64,000 nt of DNA from Lyophyllum atratum. Taxonomy: Eukaryota > Basidiomycota > Agaricomycetes > Agaricales > Lyophyllaceae. The stretch lies in the NCBI GenBank assembly GCA_014905825.1, contig JACGCN010000025.1:248001-312000 (forward strand), in the 5' to 3' direction. Shown piece after piece: positions 49,445 through 62,458 of this stretch (the first letter of the stretch is position 1; the number at the start of each line of letters is the position of its first letter). The translations under genes were made by a program, and so were the position numbers. Below the pieces are notes generated by a model, which saw only the letters and a list, made by a program, of their open reading frames with translations, ran no database searches and was not told the origin of the DNA.

Positions 49445-51299
49445 ATGATCGCGACTCGGGCCCAGCTAGCATCGCTCGTATCACTTATCTCTGAGGCGGC
49501 GAAAGTGGTGGAAGCAGAGTTCCATCGATCAGGCTCCTCTGGAGTGCCTTCTCTCGATGATCTCGAACCTCATCCCTTAGACACTGAGGTCTACTCAGAA
49601 GAAATGAGAAACACCGTACAAATCCTGGAGGGCGCGTGCGCTCAATTGTGTGCGACTGTGGCTCGACCTAGCCACACCATGCTGAACGTAAGTCGTTCCA
49701 TTCGAGGTCAAATCGTAAACTCATCCGGCCACCTTCGACGCGCTACGTTAGAAAGTGTCTTCGGTGCGTCCTTGTTATCGATTCTTCCTGATGTCAATAT
49801 CGGAAACTCACGATATCTTGATTCTAGTTCTACGAACCTGCCTGCTTAAACGTAGTCTTGCGCTTCAAAATTTCAGATATTTTGCAAGGAAAGCCGTGCG
49901 GAATGCACATATCGGAAATAGGGAAGATTTCTGGTGTCGATCAAGGCAAAATAGGTCGGATTCTACGGTTGCTCGCAAGCAGACATTGTTTCCAAGAAGG
50001 TGTGTGATCGCTCTTATTGCATATGTTCACAGGCTTATATCAGATGCAAAGTATCCCGAGATGTCTTTGCAAATAACCGGCTAAGCCTGCAGCTGCTCTC
50101 CACAAATCCCTTTTATAGTCTTGCGCTTGACTAGTTTGTTTTTTAATTTCCGTCTCTGGGTACTGGCTCACAAATTTCAGTGCTGACGAAAACTACAAGT
50201 GGACATCTGAACTTGCTGAGACGTTGGCAGACCCTGTTATGGGCCATTCTGCCGCCCCTGAGCATGCTGCGTTCAACAAGTATACCGGATACACGTGTAC
50301 GTTTTTCAACTATCTAGGAGGGGTGAGATACGATAGCTATACTATATTCTTGATACTAATTCTCCCGCTCCTCAGGCAGCTCCCAGAGGCCTCTAGTACG
50401 GCTCACGTCTTGGTAAGGCTATGGTAGCCTGGGGAGTTGCCACGGAAGTCGGGGCAGTCATCAAAGGTGAACTTGAAGAACTTCCTGGGGCGTTTAATCG
50501 ATGGTCGTCTAAAGAGATCTACAGGTTTCCCTTGGGGAGAGCTCCCACAAAACGCGTCCGTTTGTGACATTGGCGGCGGGGTCGGTACTGTGACGATGCG
50601 TTTAGCAAAAGCTTATCCAGGATTGCTGTATAAACTCCAAGACACTCCAAAACGCATTCAGCAAGCGCAAGAAGAAATTTGGCCTGAGCGATTCCCCGAG
50701 GCTCTCATTCAGAAAAGGATCGAGTTCAAGGCGATGGACTTTTTGGTAGAGTCGCCAATAGAACATTGCGATGTGTATTATGTGAGCTTCTCGGTCCTCT
50801 TTCGAACGCGCTGGCTCATATATGTTTCTAGCTCAAGAACGTCATGTAAGTGCCTCGATACTAGGGCGCACAATATAGCAATATACCTATTGAGAATGGA
50901 TTCCAGACACGACTTCCCCGACAATGCAAGCATCACAATTCTGCGAAACGTCCGCAATGCCATGGCTCCCCACAGTCGTGTCCTAATTCGTACGTCAAAA
51001 ATCATCGCTTAAGAAATACAGTTTTCTAAGAAAACGCTGCAGAGGAATATATAATTCAACCCGCATCTCCCCCGCGCGGTGAAGAGCCAAGTCACCCTCC
51101 GGCACCATCGCCATTACTACCCAATTACGGCGCGGGGAGAATCCGACAGTACAATCTAGACATAGATATGATGACCGCTCTGAACAGTCAGGAACGTACG
51201 CTTGACGATTTTATCAGGCTTGGGAAAGCGGTAGGCTTGAACTTTGTGAAGTTGTGGAGCGTAGGGGAGATGGACATTGTAGAGCTATCAATAGAGTAG
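49445..51299 (+). CDS. O-methyltransferase 2 (COMT-like), mirror paralog of OMT1
   Basis: ATG 49445 (MIATRAQLASLVSLI), stop TAG 51297-51299. Exon 1 ends at ATGCTGAAC before GTAAGT; exon 2 starts FYEPACLNVV; further exons carry KPCGMHISEIGKISG, ATEVGAVIKG, the SAM motif DIGGGVG near 50570 and HDFPD near 50907 (catalytic His), ending VKLWSVGEMDIVELSIE. One exon has an in-frame TAG (50394-50396) if the acceptor used is the same as in OMT1 (after 50375). The same TAG can itself serve as an acceptor (CTCTAG, 50396), which keeps the frame and costs six residues. So the gene is either functional through a shifted splice site or a fresh pseudogene. It is well conserved with OMT1 elsewhere. Expected role: methylation of a phenolic hydroxyl using S-adenosylmethionine. 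Confidence 0.75.
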
Positions 51300-51681
51300 A
51301 GTACATATTTCACCTATTGGTTCTGAGTTGACAGCCTTGATCGTAACCCGCACGACATGTACATAGAATAAAATTGTAACCGTACCAACGGTCTAGGAAT
51401 TACGACGTTTATCAAGAAGATCCCATTGAATCCGAAGTGATAAAGAAGAGCATTAGGTATTCCTTCCTTCTTTGCCACTTCACTTGCGTTTCCGCCTGGT
51501 CGCCATTGTGCAGCCGTGCGCGTCAGTGAATTCGCCGATAAACGCCGCTGAAGACGGGTGTCAACGGTTTTCGCTACTATCGATCGGAAATTCTTAAGCC
51601 CCGAAGTGGATAGGTATAACAATAGATTGCAAGGTATCAAAATTACAGATTTTAGCTGACTGGTAGTAGTCCCCAGTAGAA

Positions 51682-52925
51682 CTAATGATATGGTTCTGCT
51701 TCCACCTTCGTCTTCGACTGGTCCGAGTCGCCAGATATGGCGTGCTTGGTGTATTTGTCGTGAACTGTGTCCTGGGAGACCATGATCCTTACATGGCCTT
51801 TATCGTCCGTAGTTCCATGGGTTTCCCGAGGGGACATGATGTGGAGAGGTAGCGTGCTCCCTCTGTTTACAGATGGTGCGGTCTTGGCACGCGTCGCACT
51901 GGCCGTGCGGATAATGATGAGGTTGAAAGCAATCCCGGCGATGCCAACCTCCTAAGAATATGGAGACGTCTCAGAGGATGCGAACCTTCTTTGAAGGTGA
52001 AATCGACGTACCGCACTGGAGACGACATATAAAGAGTTGCTCCCCGAAGTGTACGTCACGAAGGTCACGAAAGCCGCTACCATGTATAATAACCCGGACT
52101 CGACGATGACTTGCATCATGTGCTTCATGACATTTGGGCGGGGTCCAGCTGTGTTTTGATATACATACTGGTCGTGATGTCGAGCTACCTTCCATATAGG
52201 CCATACAAGGAGAGCTGGGGGACGCTTAGCATGATGCAAAGCATCGCAAGGAACAACGCACCAGTTGTGATGATGTTTGAGCTAACTGTTGATGCCCAAA
52301 ATGCCACTCCATATGGGTGGAGCTTGCTCACGCTCACAAGGACATGCTCCGTAAATGTAGCCTCGTAATAGACTAGGAACACTGCGCAGACTGTGCCGCC
52401 GATCCAGAGTGCAATGGAGAGCGCCACCACAAACCAATTTCGGGCGTAGACAATCCAACAGCGATAAATCTACCTGAGTAGTTAGAATAGCGAAATGGAA
52501 GCTAATTGCTATTTTACCAGCATTGCATCCCCGATCGTTGTTTGGGAAAGTAGTGTGGCAGACTAAGTTTATAGAAACCAATTAGAACGAATGATGTCGT
52601 GTCAATGACAAGGAAATCGCACCTTCAGAACGACAGACCAATGTGAGATTTCTTTAAAGCTTGCTTCTGCGCCTCCAGGTGGTGTTTGGACGAAAGCCCG
52701 CCAGATGACGAGGAAGCTGAGCGCACTAGCCATGGTCGTGTTGAAGAACATGAACAGCGCGACGGCCACCATAGGATAGTTAAGTTCTTTGATACTCTTC
52801 CATCTCGAGCCTGTTGAGAATAGAGCAAGTATGGTGTGGAAAAAAGTGACCAGATACAGTCCGAGGACGATGCTCTCGACAAAGAAGGCCGCTATTCTGG
52901 CTTCGACGATCGAAAATTGGGCCAT
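51682..52925 (-). CDS. seven-helix membrane protein 3
   Basis: Minus strand, ATG 52925 (MAQFSIVEARIAAFF), stop at 51682-51684. Same helix and intron layout as the two genes at 30-34 kb: LGLYLVTFFHTILALF, MVAVALFMFFNTTMASALSF, a TTIGDAML exon, MVALSIALWIGGTVCAVFLVYY, FWASTVSSNIITTGALF, VIVESGLLYMVAAFVTFVTY, then EVGIAGIAFNLIIIRTA and a charged tail. It is closest by eye to seven-helix protein 1 in its first 100 residues. It faces OMT2 tail to tail. Function unknown. Confidence 0.7.
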
Positions 52926-55460
52926 AGTGTTCGAAGCGGATTGACGTTGGAAGCTCCTGGCACTTTATCCAGGTCTTGCGAAGGTGAAACGGCTCCTCCG
53001 AACTAGCGTAAAGGCAAAACGTCGTGGAGACAGCCCAAGGCGTCTTATCTGAGTCCAGAGAAGCCGCGGCCAAATACTCATCTACTCTGTGAAGTCAAAT
53101 GCCATGCTGGTTGCATCCAGACCTTTCCCCATTTAGCTTGTTACCTCAGACCGGTTATTCCTGTTCGGTGTTCCCCAGAGTACGAACTCCATCAGCCAAT
53201 AACCAATCACATGATCCGCCAACAGAATGTCAGTCGGTATCACCGTAAGTAGTTCTCATTCCATCCTATCAGCTTGTAACTAGAGAACCATCATGAGCTG
53301 AGAAGTTGTACGCTAAGTAGTTGATAAAGACATACCAAAACGAATCACCCGAATTGTCTTTTCGTCCGGATTTTCTGGTGGCGTCAGCGTGGGTGTCGAC
53401 ATGCAACTTGAAGAATAAATGCGAAAGCCGTGCGATTTTCCCTATGATCATCTGTTATCCTCGTGTGAGCCTATGCTGAATCTTCCGCTGAGAACGAGCA
53501 TCAGATCCGTCTCAATCTTGATCACAGCCTGCACCGATCATTGATAAATGATACAATGTAACGAAATGTGGACCTTGAGCGCAAAGGAAGCAGTCGTGAA
53601 ACGATAGGCCATCTTTGACCATCAGGCAGAAGCCATGAAGGACGAGGAAACGCATCAGTGCATCTTCGAAGTTGGGCAGGATCAAAGGGAGTCTGCATAC
53701 GCCATTTGATGGTCTGGCAGCTGTCTAGTTGGTAGTACCTTTACGTCCCTCATAATCGCCATGGAGAAATTCCCGTGGAAAACAAGGCATCTGGCGGCCA
53801 TCGCACTAAACGAAGAACAAGAAGGAAGAGGAAACCCGGTTTGACACGGTTGTGCAAGGTCGCGTACTGGTCGGGCGATGTTACAACACCTGCCTTAGAT
53901 GCGGTAACTTCAAAAGAAAAAAAAGGCAATGAAAAGCTGTTACGGCAAAGACTGGATTTAGCACACGACGGACCTCCTCGTTTGAGCAACCGCATTTCCG
54001 ACATAATGTGACGTAGAGAAATCATGACCTCGACGTATCCATCAAGGTGATTTGTACCAGAGCTGGTGAGCAGAGGATGAATGGGAGTCGATTGTGATGC
54101 TTTGTAACGCGCTTTGACAAATGATTATTGAGAGTCCTGAGAAGAGTCAAACATATACATGAATTACGCTGTCCTGGACAGCCGCAAAAGAATCACATAC
54201 CGGTGCCTTGAGGATGTCAGTCACTGGCCGTGAATCAAAGACAACCGCCGGGGAGAAATATCTACAGGCACCATTGGCAGGAATGATTCCGTGCCTACGC
54301 CCAAATGTAAGTGCCTAGCGTCATCGAGCCTCCCACAGGAAGAATTCAGGGTCAACTCTAGGTCCCTAGCACCACTGTCGAAGGAGCAAGGAGTACGGTG
54401 GGAATGTCGCGTTGGTATCACAAGACCTCTTCTACGTTTTTGGTGCTACTCCGTATGAGATTTATATGACCGAGGCACAGACTGCGTCTTAGACTTGTCC
54501 TAGACTAGCCTAGTTTAGGCCAAACTGACGACAGTGATTCAGAACAGTTGAACTCACAGTGACCAATAATATACCACTCACAAAATCCTTCCCTCGATTA
54601 TTGGAACATCGTAGAGAAAGAAATAATTTTCAGGACTTCGTTGAGACAGTCAGAAAGACAACTTCGGATTGAATCGGAGTTAAAACGTTAAAGTCTCACG
54701 TGATCGCGACACAGCCAATGTGTCGGACTTCGGATCTGGGCTGCTCAGCTCTGCTTTCTTGAATCTTCTCGACCGCCAACGCAACCGACACTTGGTATAC
54801 ATATAATCACTGTCACTATCAATATCATGTTCCCGGATTATGCGAATCAGTCGATATTCAACGCTTTATCCAATATGAAGGGCGGGAAACGAAGGGATAT
54901 GGTGTGTCCTGCGTCGTAGGGGGCGCTTTACTTCTTGAACTTTGGTGGTTGGACTTGTCCGGCTGAGGTGGGCTTGGAGAGAGCGGTCGCGCATCGTTTC
55001 TGTTCGGCATACGGGGTCATTGCGCTATTACATCCGTCGTAAGTTCTAGCCAATGTCCTGGATTCATTTTCTGATTCTGGGTACACAACGATCAGAGTGG
55101 AAGAGTCGTGTTACCCTATCAGACGAATAGAAGAAGGATACTTCGTTGAGGAACCACGCTCGTGTTCGGATCCTTGCTCCGGCGATGGTTGTCTCGTGGA
55201 AAGGGTGTGTTTCGCTGTTATTTCTAATCGTCCAACGCGCGGCCCGGGGTGGTAAAGCGGCAGAAATTATCTCAAGCTTTGCGGGCTCCTACGCGGCTTT
55301 TTATTCCGTCGGGCCCGTCGCCATCAAACATCTATCTGGCGTTTTCTAGGATACAACTTCGCAACCACACGGCACAAGAGCCTCAGGTGATACATCAGAA
55401 GCGGCTTTCCGAATGCCAAACTCATATAAAAGACATCCATGGAATGACAATCGTTGAAAA
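52926..55460. other. intergenic region, no gene recognised
   Basis: About 2.5 kb. Short frames such as 53775-54011 have basic low-complexity translations and no motif. A CATATAAAAG TATA-like box lies at 55423-55432, before the esterase ATG. Confidence 0.4.
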
Positions 55461-56369
55461 ATGACTTTTAGTCGCGGCTTCTCCTGTGTGCGACTGAGTA
55501 TTTTGTTGTTGAATGCAGCGGCCATCTTTGCAGCATCAGCCCCAGTGGTAGACCTTGGATATGCACAGTATTCGGGAATCTTCAATTCGACTACCGAGAC
55601 CACTCAATTTCTTGGTATACGTTTTGCAGCTTCCCCCACTGGTCAGCTTTACACCAGCATCGATGACTTGTTCAGACTTCTGATGTATCCACAAGGTGCA
55701 CTGCGATGGCAGCCGCCTCATCCTCCCGCTACAACCCCAGGTGTTCAGAAAGCCGAGACGCAGCCAGCCACATGCTTTTTCGGTGGTCAGGGAAATGCGC
55801 CGGCGACTCCGTTCCGTGACAATACGTTGCAAAAACGTGACCCCTTTTTTCCTTCGGAGGATTGTCTTTTCCTAAAGTTAGTGGTCTTCACATAATCAAC
55901 CCCGCTGATAGGTCTAACAAAGGCTAGTGTGTACCTTCCAGGACAAATATCTCAAGATAAGCGGCTTCCGGTTGTCGTCTGGATCCATGGGTAGGCCTCT
56001 GTTTGTCCTCCTCATCTATACTACCACTGACGTCGATCTAGGGGTGGCTACGTGTCAGGAAGTGCTTCTGGATTCACTGGAAGCGATATCCAAGACGGGA
56101 AAGACCTCATTCGCGCGGCGAGCAATGGCGTTGTTGTTGTGGTACTTCAGTATCGCCTCGGAGTGTTCGGGTTCCTTCCTGGTAAGGAAGTCAAGAAAAA
56201 TGGTGCTTTGAATGTTGGATTGCGTGAGTCCGAGTTTGCTGTCTCTCCCTTCGCAGCGACACTCAGCATCCGAGCCAGTGGACCAACAGTTTGCCCTCCA
56301 GTGGGTACAGAAGAACGTAAATTTCCTTGCCTTTCTGCAGGGATCCCGACGGCTGATGAAGAAGTCTAG
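55461..56369 (+). pseudogene. truncated type-B carboxylesterase
   Basis: ATG 55461 begins a probable signal peptide (LSILLLNAAAIFAASAP). Then VDLGYAQYSG, FLGIRFA, LRWQPP, FPSEDCLFL, and after a 51-nt intron (55877-55927) VYLPGQISQ, VVVWIHGGGY (oxyanion hole) and VVVVLQYRLGVFGFLPG, all classic for secreted carboxylesterases and lipases of the alpha/beta-hydrolase fold. DQQFALQWVQKN follows another intron. At about 56315-56345 the text decays where FGGDP and the nucleophile motif GxSxG should come; a stop follows and the second half of the gene (catalytic Ser, Glu and His regions) is absent. The Tnp2 transposon gene starts 250 bp further on, so truncation by that element is likely. Confidence 0.75.
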
Positions 56370-56499
56370 ATCCGAAAGTTCAACCCCAGTGAGAACGGGA
56401 TCTGGGGCAATCTGAGGGAGTCTGATGGCGTTGTAAATATCTGGTGTGAGCGGGCTCGAACTGAGTGGCTTCAGATGCCTTCAGATTTGTCACTAAACC

Positions 56500-56508
56500 T
56501 ATATATAG
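56500..56508 (+). promoter_or_regulatory. TATA box of the Tnp2 transposase gene
   Basis: TATATATAG about 120 bp before ATG 56627. Confidence 0.5.
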
Positions 56509-56626
56509 ACCAATCACAAACATACGCGTCACGACTCCAGCAAATTTCTCTCATTCAATCCACACAGCGACTTCGCTTGGCCTGCAGCTCTGTTTCTCTT
56601 GTCCGTCTATCCGTTTCGCTTTTGCC

Positions 56627-59600
56627 ATGTCCTCCGTCTGTCATTGCACAACCTGCCGCGGAGCTGCTGTTTGCAAGAAAACCGTCTATAACCATCGTGA
56701 TCGTCCAAGATACCAGGCAGAGGAGCGATACTCTCTCTCGGACTGGCTCCGGGTCTCGGGAAATCTCGGCGAAGAGGGAGGTCAGGGTAGTAGCGGCAAG
56801 TGTGTGTGGGATAACGATGATGGTGGAGCAAGGAAGCGCAGCCGCTCGGTATGTTGAATATACTTCGTCTACATACACTCTTTCTATGATATGTAGCATA
56901 ATGCAACGTGTTTCAGCATACATCTGGTGACATGGAGCAGGAACACGGCCCCACAGCACAATCCACGTCGCAGGGAAGGTCAGACGACCACGAAATTGTA
57001 ATGAATGCAAACGCAGAAACAGAAGAGCCTGCTCTCGGTGATAGAGAAAATCTCGATGGTCATGAAGTTCCCTATCGCGCGTCTTCCGATGTGGATTTTG
57101 AGAATGACTCGGACCCAGAGCAGGTTAACGATCACAACCCAGAGCCTGACAATGCCCTCGCTCAGCGCAATGCCGTTGCGCATGCACAGGCTATCTTGGA
57201 CGCACACAATCGCGATCGAGAGCAACTAGATATGCTACCAGATGATCCCGAGGACTCAGCAGAACCGTTACCCGAAGCTCATCTCGAGAGTCTACGCATG
57301 ACCCAGGAGTTTATCCGTCTCATAAACGAAGCAACCTTGGACAACGATAAACTTGATGAGGAAACACTGCATCGACTTCGGAATCCAATCCCCGGCCCTG
57401 TAGATGTTACCAATCCCGACGATAAGCTCTCTCTCGAAATATTCACGGCCACAGAAGCTACGGAATCTACCTATACTCGATGTCGCGAAGCTGTCTTGCG
57501 ACGTTACCCGGACAGCGAGATGCTCACATTTCACAATGTCAAGAGGCTAGTCGCCGATGTTTCTGGAATTGTTCCGATCATGGATGACATGTGTATCAAC
57601 TCCTGTCATGCATTCACTGGCCCGTACTCTGATCTCGAGGCATGCAGCATCTGCAACGCGCCTCGGTACGATCCTGATCAATTCGAAAAGCACGGGAAAA
57701 AAGTTCCTCGGCAGCAGGCTTGTACTTTCCCTCTTGGACCACAGATTCAGACATTGCGCCGTTCTGCCCAGGGAGCGGAAGAAATGTGCTACATGGATTC
57801 CAAAATCAAGGAGGTAATTGAGCTACTCAACCGGCTCGAGAACGACTGTGACATGGTCTACGATGACATCTTCTGTGGGAGTGACTTTATTCAGTTTGCC
57901 GAGAGTGTCAAAATCACGGACAGGGACACTATGGTCTCTTTCTCCGTGGATGGCGTCCAGCTCTACCAAAACAAGAAATCTGACACATGGATAGCGGTTT
58001 GGCAGATCAACAACTACGTGCCTGACCTGCGCTTCAAAGAGAGGAAAGTTATGCCCTGTACCGTCATTCCTGGGCCTAATAAACCCAAATTCATCGACAC
58101 TTATCTATTTCGTGCGATTTATCACTTGTCAGCCCTACAGCGCGAGAACGACGGTCAAGGTCTGGCGGTTTGGGATGCTCGAACTGGAGGTGTCATCCAT
58201 TCCCGAATTCTATTCGCACTAGGCACTGCTGATGCCGTTGGGATGACGGAACTTGATGGTCGTGTTGGACACCACGGAGTGCAGGGCTGCCGACTAGGTT
58301 GCAAGATGAAGGGACGGCACAAGCCCAACAGTGGGCACTACTTCGCTGCCCATCTCAGGCCAAATGGATACACTATCGATGATTGTAATCACGCAGATAT
58401 TGACCTTCGTTCTGACTTGGAGCCACTTTCCATCAATAACTACAACGAAAACCTTTGAAAAATCCTCACCTCTGCTGACCAGGCTACATTTGAGCGTAAT
58501 CGCAAGGCAACTGGGCTCAGCAAGCCAAGCCTCTTCAGTGGGCTCGTGCCGAAACTGACGATCCCGGTCCCTCGGTGCTTTCCCCTTGATTTGATGCATC
58601 TACCATCCCTCAATATCCCAGATCTGTTGATATCACTCTGGCGCGGAACACTCAAACATTCAAATGACGATCACTGGGAATGGGCAACATTGGTGGGCGA
58701 TGTCTGGATAGATCACGGCAAGCTCGTCGAAGGGGCTACTCAATATTTCCCATCATCATTCCACCGCCCACCTCGTAACCCTGCAGAGAAGATCTCCAGC
58801 GGGTACAAAGCAACTGAATGGTTTCTCTACATGTATGGACTGGGACCGGCATTTTTCCGTACCGTTCTTCCTCGCCTGTATTGGCAGAACTTCTGCAAGC
58901 TTGTCGCTGCCATAAGGATCTTTGCTCAACGGTGCATCACTGGAACTCAAATTGCTGCCGCACATTCTTTGATAATTCAGTTCATGGAAGAATATGAAGC
59001 ACTTTACTATCAGCCACGTGTTGATCGTTTACAGGTTTGTCGCCCAGCAGTTCACACACTCCGCCATCTTGCCGAGGAGGCTGCCAGGGTAGGACCAGGC
59101 GCATACTACTCCCAATTTACGATGGAGCGAACAATCGGTAATCTTGGCAAGGAAATTCGCCAACCCTCAAGTCCTTATGCAAATCTTGCTCAACGCGCTC
59201 TTCTTCGCTGTCAAATCAACGCACTAGTCAACCTATGTCCTGATCTCGAGCATATTTTGCGAAAGTCCCGGGCACCAGTTCCACCACCGCCAAAGAATCA
59301 TCCAGTCCTATTGCACCGTCGAGACAAATACCCCCGCCGACTTCAGCATCATGCAGAATATACCATTCTCAAGGAGAAATTTAACATTGATGCAGTCCGG
59401 CGTTATGGTCGCATTCATCTCCCAAACGGCCAGATAGCACGGAGTTTTTTAATGACGAAGGATATATGAGAAAGACTAGAGTAAGCCATAATGTTAAGGT
59501 AAGATCACTACCATATGCCTGCGGTTCTGTAATCAATGCTAACTATTCTTTCAAGATCACTCTGAACGGGAGCATTACCTATGCCGAAGTATCATTTTAC

Positions 59601-59915
59601 TTCTTCGTGTCAACGCGAGACTCTGACGAGATGGACGACCTTGAGGGTGACAGAGAATTTTCATCCTGGGCGCTGGTCTCTGTGTACTCGGATCCAATCC
59701 CAGAAATGCTGACCGACTCCTTTGGGACTCTCTGGGCATGCTCGAAAGGAGGACATGCAAATTTACAGGCAATTCCAGCTTCAGACATACTCTCTCTGGT
59801 ATCAATGCAGCCCATGCCTGCATTTGATGATGAGCCCAGAGACCTATGGTTTGTTGTAGAAAAGTCGAGCTTGGAGGAAGTTCAGCTAGGAGACTCGAAT
59901 GATATGTACGAGTAG
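56627..59915 (+). pseudogene. Tnp2-type (CACTA superfamily) transposase, two inactivating changes
   Basis: Exon 1 (56627-56848) encodes a zinc-finger start, MSSVCHCTTCRGAAVCKKTVYNH; a 68-nt intron leads to exon 2 at 56917. Residues such as MDDMCINSCHAFTGPYSDLEAC, DIFCGSDFIQF, MVSFSVDGVQLYQNKKSDTW and GHHGVQGCRLGC, then LFSGL, CFPLDLMHL and FTMERTIGNLGKEIRQPS, are the usual landmarks of Tnp2 transposases in mushroom genomes. A TGA at 58456-58458 interrupts the frame, which simply continues beyond it to 59466. There the homologous text moves to another frame (RKTRVSHNVK) consistent with one T missing from the run at 59445-59450; the last exon, after a 57-nt intron (59499-59555), ends at 59915. 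The catalytic residues were not individually assigned. Terminal inverted repeats were looked for and not found. Confidence 0.8.
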
Positions 59916-59979
59916 ACTTTGGAGTCAAGTTGACGCGACGCGATCACGTGGACTATGATAATTTCCTCAGCTTTGTTCT

Positions 59980-60000
59980 ACACCACCACCACCACCACCA
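59980..60000. repeat. ACC microsatellite, seven units
   Basis: A pure ACC run between the transposase stop and the next ORF. Confidence 0.9.
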
Positions 60001-60266
60001 TCTCCACCGTCGCTCGTGTCAATGAATACAAATCCCAATGCTTTTTTCTCTCTACCACAATTGGAGCACCTGAACGGCTTCTCTGCCATGGCACATGTAG
60101 TATCAATCACTTCGTTTGTGTGCATATTGGATAACTTAGGTTTGCCAGCCTTCGAGCACTTCTAACAGGTTGAACAATGAAATAAAACCATATTTCTTTG
60201 AGGTACAGTCCCAATTCTGCACTTTAGCTCAACAATGGACTAAACGACTGCATATAGACACCGGCC

Positions 60267-61137
60267 ATGCCGAACACGGCTGTCTTGACGAATGCGACAC
60301 ATACTCAACTTATTGGGTCGGGAAATGCCGCATACATACAGCTGTACGAGGCGTTCAGTCAGTCAAAGGAGGAGTGTACAAGGCTGAAAACCGAAAGTAC
60401 AATTCTACGGTGCGTGTATGCGCTCTTGCACCATTATTTGTCACTGATTTTCCTACAGTGACGAAGTCACTCACCTTCGCCAACTCGCCAGTGCTCTCGC
60501 TACTGCAGGGGCATCATCTTCACACCCGAGCAATATTCCTGTGGAAAAGCAGCATACTAAGCGTGCTGCTTCGATGACATTGCGTCTCTCAACACCGAAG
60601 CTACCCCGCCATAAGGATCGAGATGTCGTCCCAGAAGTGCCGTGGTACGCAGAGGACGAGTGGGTGGAGTACATTGAGAAGCAGAGGAAGCGAGGGAAGG
60701 GTTATGACAAGCTTGGGTTTCTGGTTGACGAAGATGGAGAGGTGGTTTCGAAGAGCCGTTTGAAGGAGATGTCGAAAGCCGTGAAGATGCTCTGGAACCA
60801 GCTGCGAGCAAACAACCCGCCGATGCACCCGCCAACCTGGGCAAAGAAGACCACAAAAGCAAAGGAATACGTCTTCTATCATATGCTGACTGATTTTCCA
60901 GAGTTTTTACTCGGCGACGGTCACTGGAAACTAGAACGGTTCGCGACTATCCGATACCCAGACTGGACGACGAGTATCAAAGAAGAGGATCTTACTGGTA
61001 TGTATTCTTCCCTCTTAAGAATGCATCTATTAACGTGCGAGTATGGGCCATTGCGAGCATGGCGTGGCCGAGATCTATATCTGGGGGTTTTCAACTTGAA
61101 TGCGTCCAAACCTCGGTACAGACCACGAGTTACATAA
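60267..61137 (+). CDS. transposon-associated ORF (companion of Tnp2 elements), uncertain 3' end
   Basis: ATG 60267 (MPNTAVLTNATHTQL). Exon 1 ends at 60409, a 49-nt intron (60410-60458) follows, and exon 2 continues through VEKQHTKRAASMTLRLSTPK, YAEDEWVEYIEKQ, MSKAVKMLWNQLRANN, HPPTWAKK, LGDGHWKLERFATIRYPDW to a GTATGT donor at 60998. The N-terminal half has heptad-like coiled-coil character; the pattern TW-K then DGHWK near the C-terminus is common in mushroom proteins of unknown function, which I recall being frequent next to Tnp2 genes. It shows no catalytic motif. The 3' end after 60998 is not certain. It may be the second gene of the same element. Confidence 0.5.
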
Positions 61138-62458
61138 TCAGTTTGTGTTGACCCCGCTTCATGCAATAAGCTTGTGAACATGCAATTTTCTCTCCGATCA
61201 ATAGCTAATGTTCGACGCGGTTTGGTGACCCGGTTTCGCGTGGATTGGGGGCACAGGCAAGGTATAAATTATGCTGACCCAGCGACGGCGCAGCCCAGTA
61301 CCAGAGCGTGGGAAGCAATCTCGGAAACGACCGAGACAGTGTTCAGCAACTTCCCAACGGTCACCGTTTGCCATGTCTCAACTTCAGGCTGGACAGCAGC
61401 TGCCATCCAGCTGTGACTGTTCTTCAGATAATCCTGTATTCTTCTCTTTTCTACTATGTAAGCACATCCACTATGAGGCCGGTCCTCCTCCACCTCACAT
61501 GTATCTTGTTTCTTACCCTTCCTTCAGGACCACAGACCAGGACCGGTGCCATGCCCTCCTCCCTCCTTAGACATGCGCGAGGTGGTGACGGACGGCTCCT
61601 ACCTGCTCCCGTGCCTGTGTTCCAGCAGGAGTAGAGTTCTTGGACTGCGCAAGCCGTCGCTCATGAATCATGATGACATCGATGAGGAGGGGAATGGATG
61701 ACAGGGCAGACCCCAGTCAGGGGAGAGCCGCGCTAGTACGTTGCGACTCGTCAGTACCTCCACGACTGTTATCTATCCCCAAATTTAGAAGTTCATCTGT
61801 CGCCCGACTGCCTGACCCCGATCTCAAGGCTGTCCCGCCATACGTCCCTCTCGACGATCAACTCTGCCTCCGTGGACTGACATGCCCCCTTCTATCCCAG
61901 TTCGACTTTCCGCTGCTTGTGGCCCGTAGCCACCACCTTCTCCGAGCCCCCAGTTGCTCCTGACGTCCGAGACAGCTGCTATTGCAGGCTGTTCTTGGCG
62001 ACAGGAGCTGTCCTGGGTGTGGAGTGGATGGGCGAGCATGCACGGTGAGCAAGTCGCCCAGTGCAGCGGAATGAGCAGATAGTCAAGTTGCAAGTGGGCA
62101 GCCGGTAGGGACAACACCTGGGTGGTACAACTGCAACCCAAGATTGACCCACAGCACCTGCCATGACACCGTCTATCGGCAACCTGGTTTCATGCAGTTT
62201 AGACTTACCCGTTCAATTTCAATGACAATCTCATCCTTGCATTGAATTAAACGACGTTACACCATACCAGTCTGTGATGCTGCACTCAGTGTGACACATC
62301 TAGACAACTTATGTGAGTATCACTTTTCCTATTTATCTCGCCGTCTACAAGGGCCTGATGCCTATAGCCGAAGTCTGTGCACGAAAAATGCGACCACCAG
62401 GACCTCAGGGCACGTCGCCTCTGACCTCTTCTCTTGACACCCATATAACGACCAAGAC
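61138..62458. other. intergenic or transposon 3' region
   Basis: About 1.3 kb. Short frames on both strands, none with a motif. I could not place the right end of the Tnp2 element here. Confidence 0.3.

Noticed and set aside
56430..62458. CACTA-type terminal inverted repeats of the Tnp2 element
   Set aside because: I searched the flanks by eye for CACTA or CACTG ends in inverted pairs and found no convincing match.
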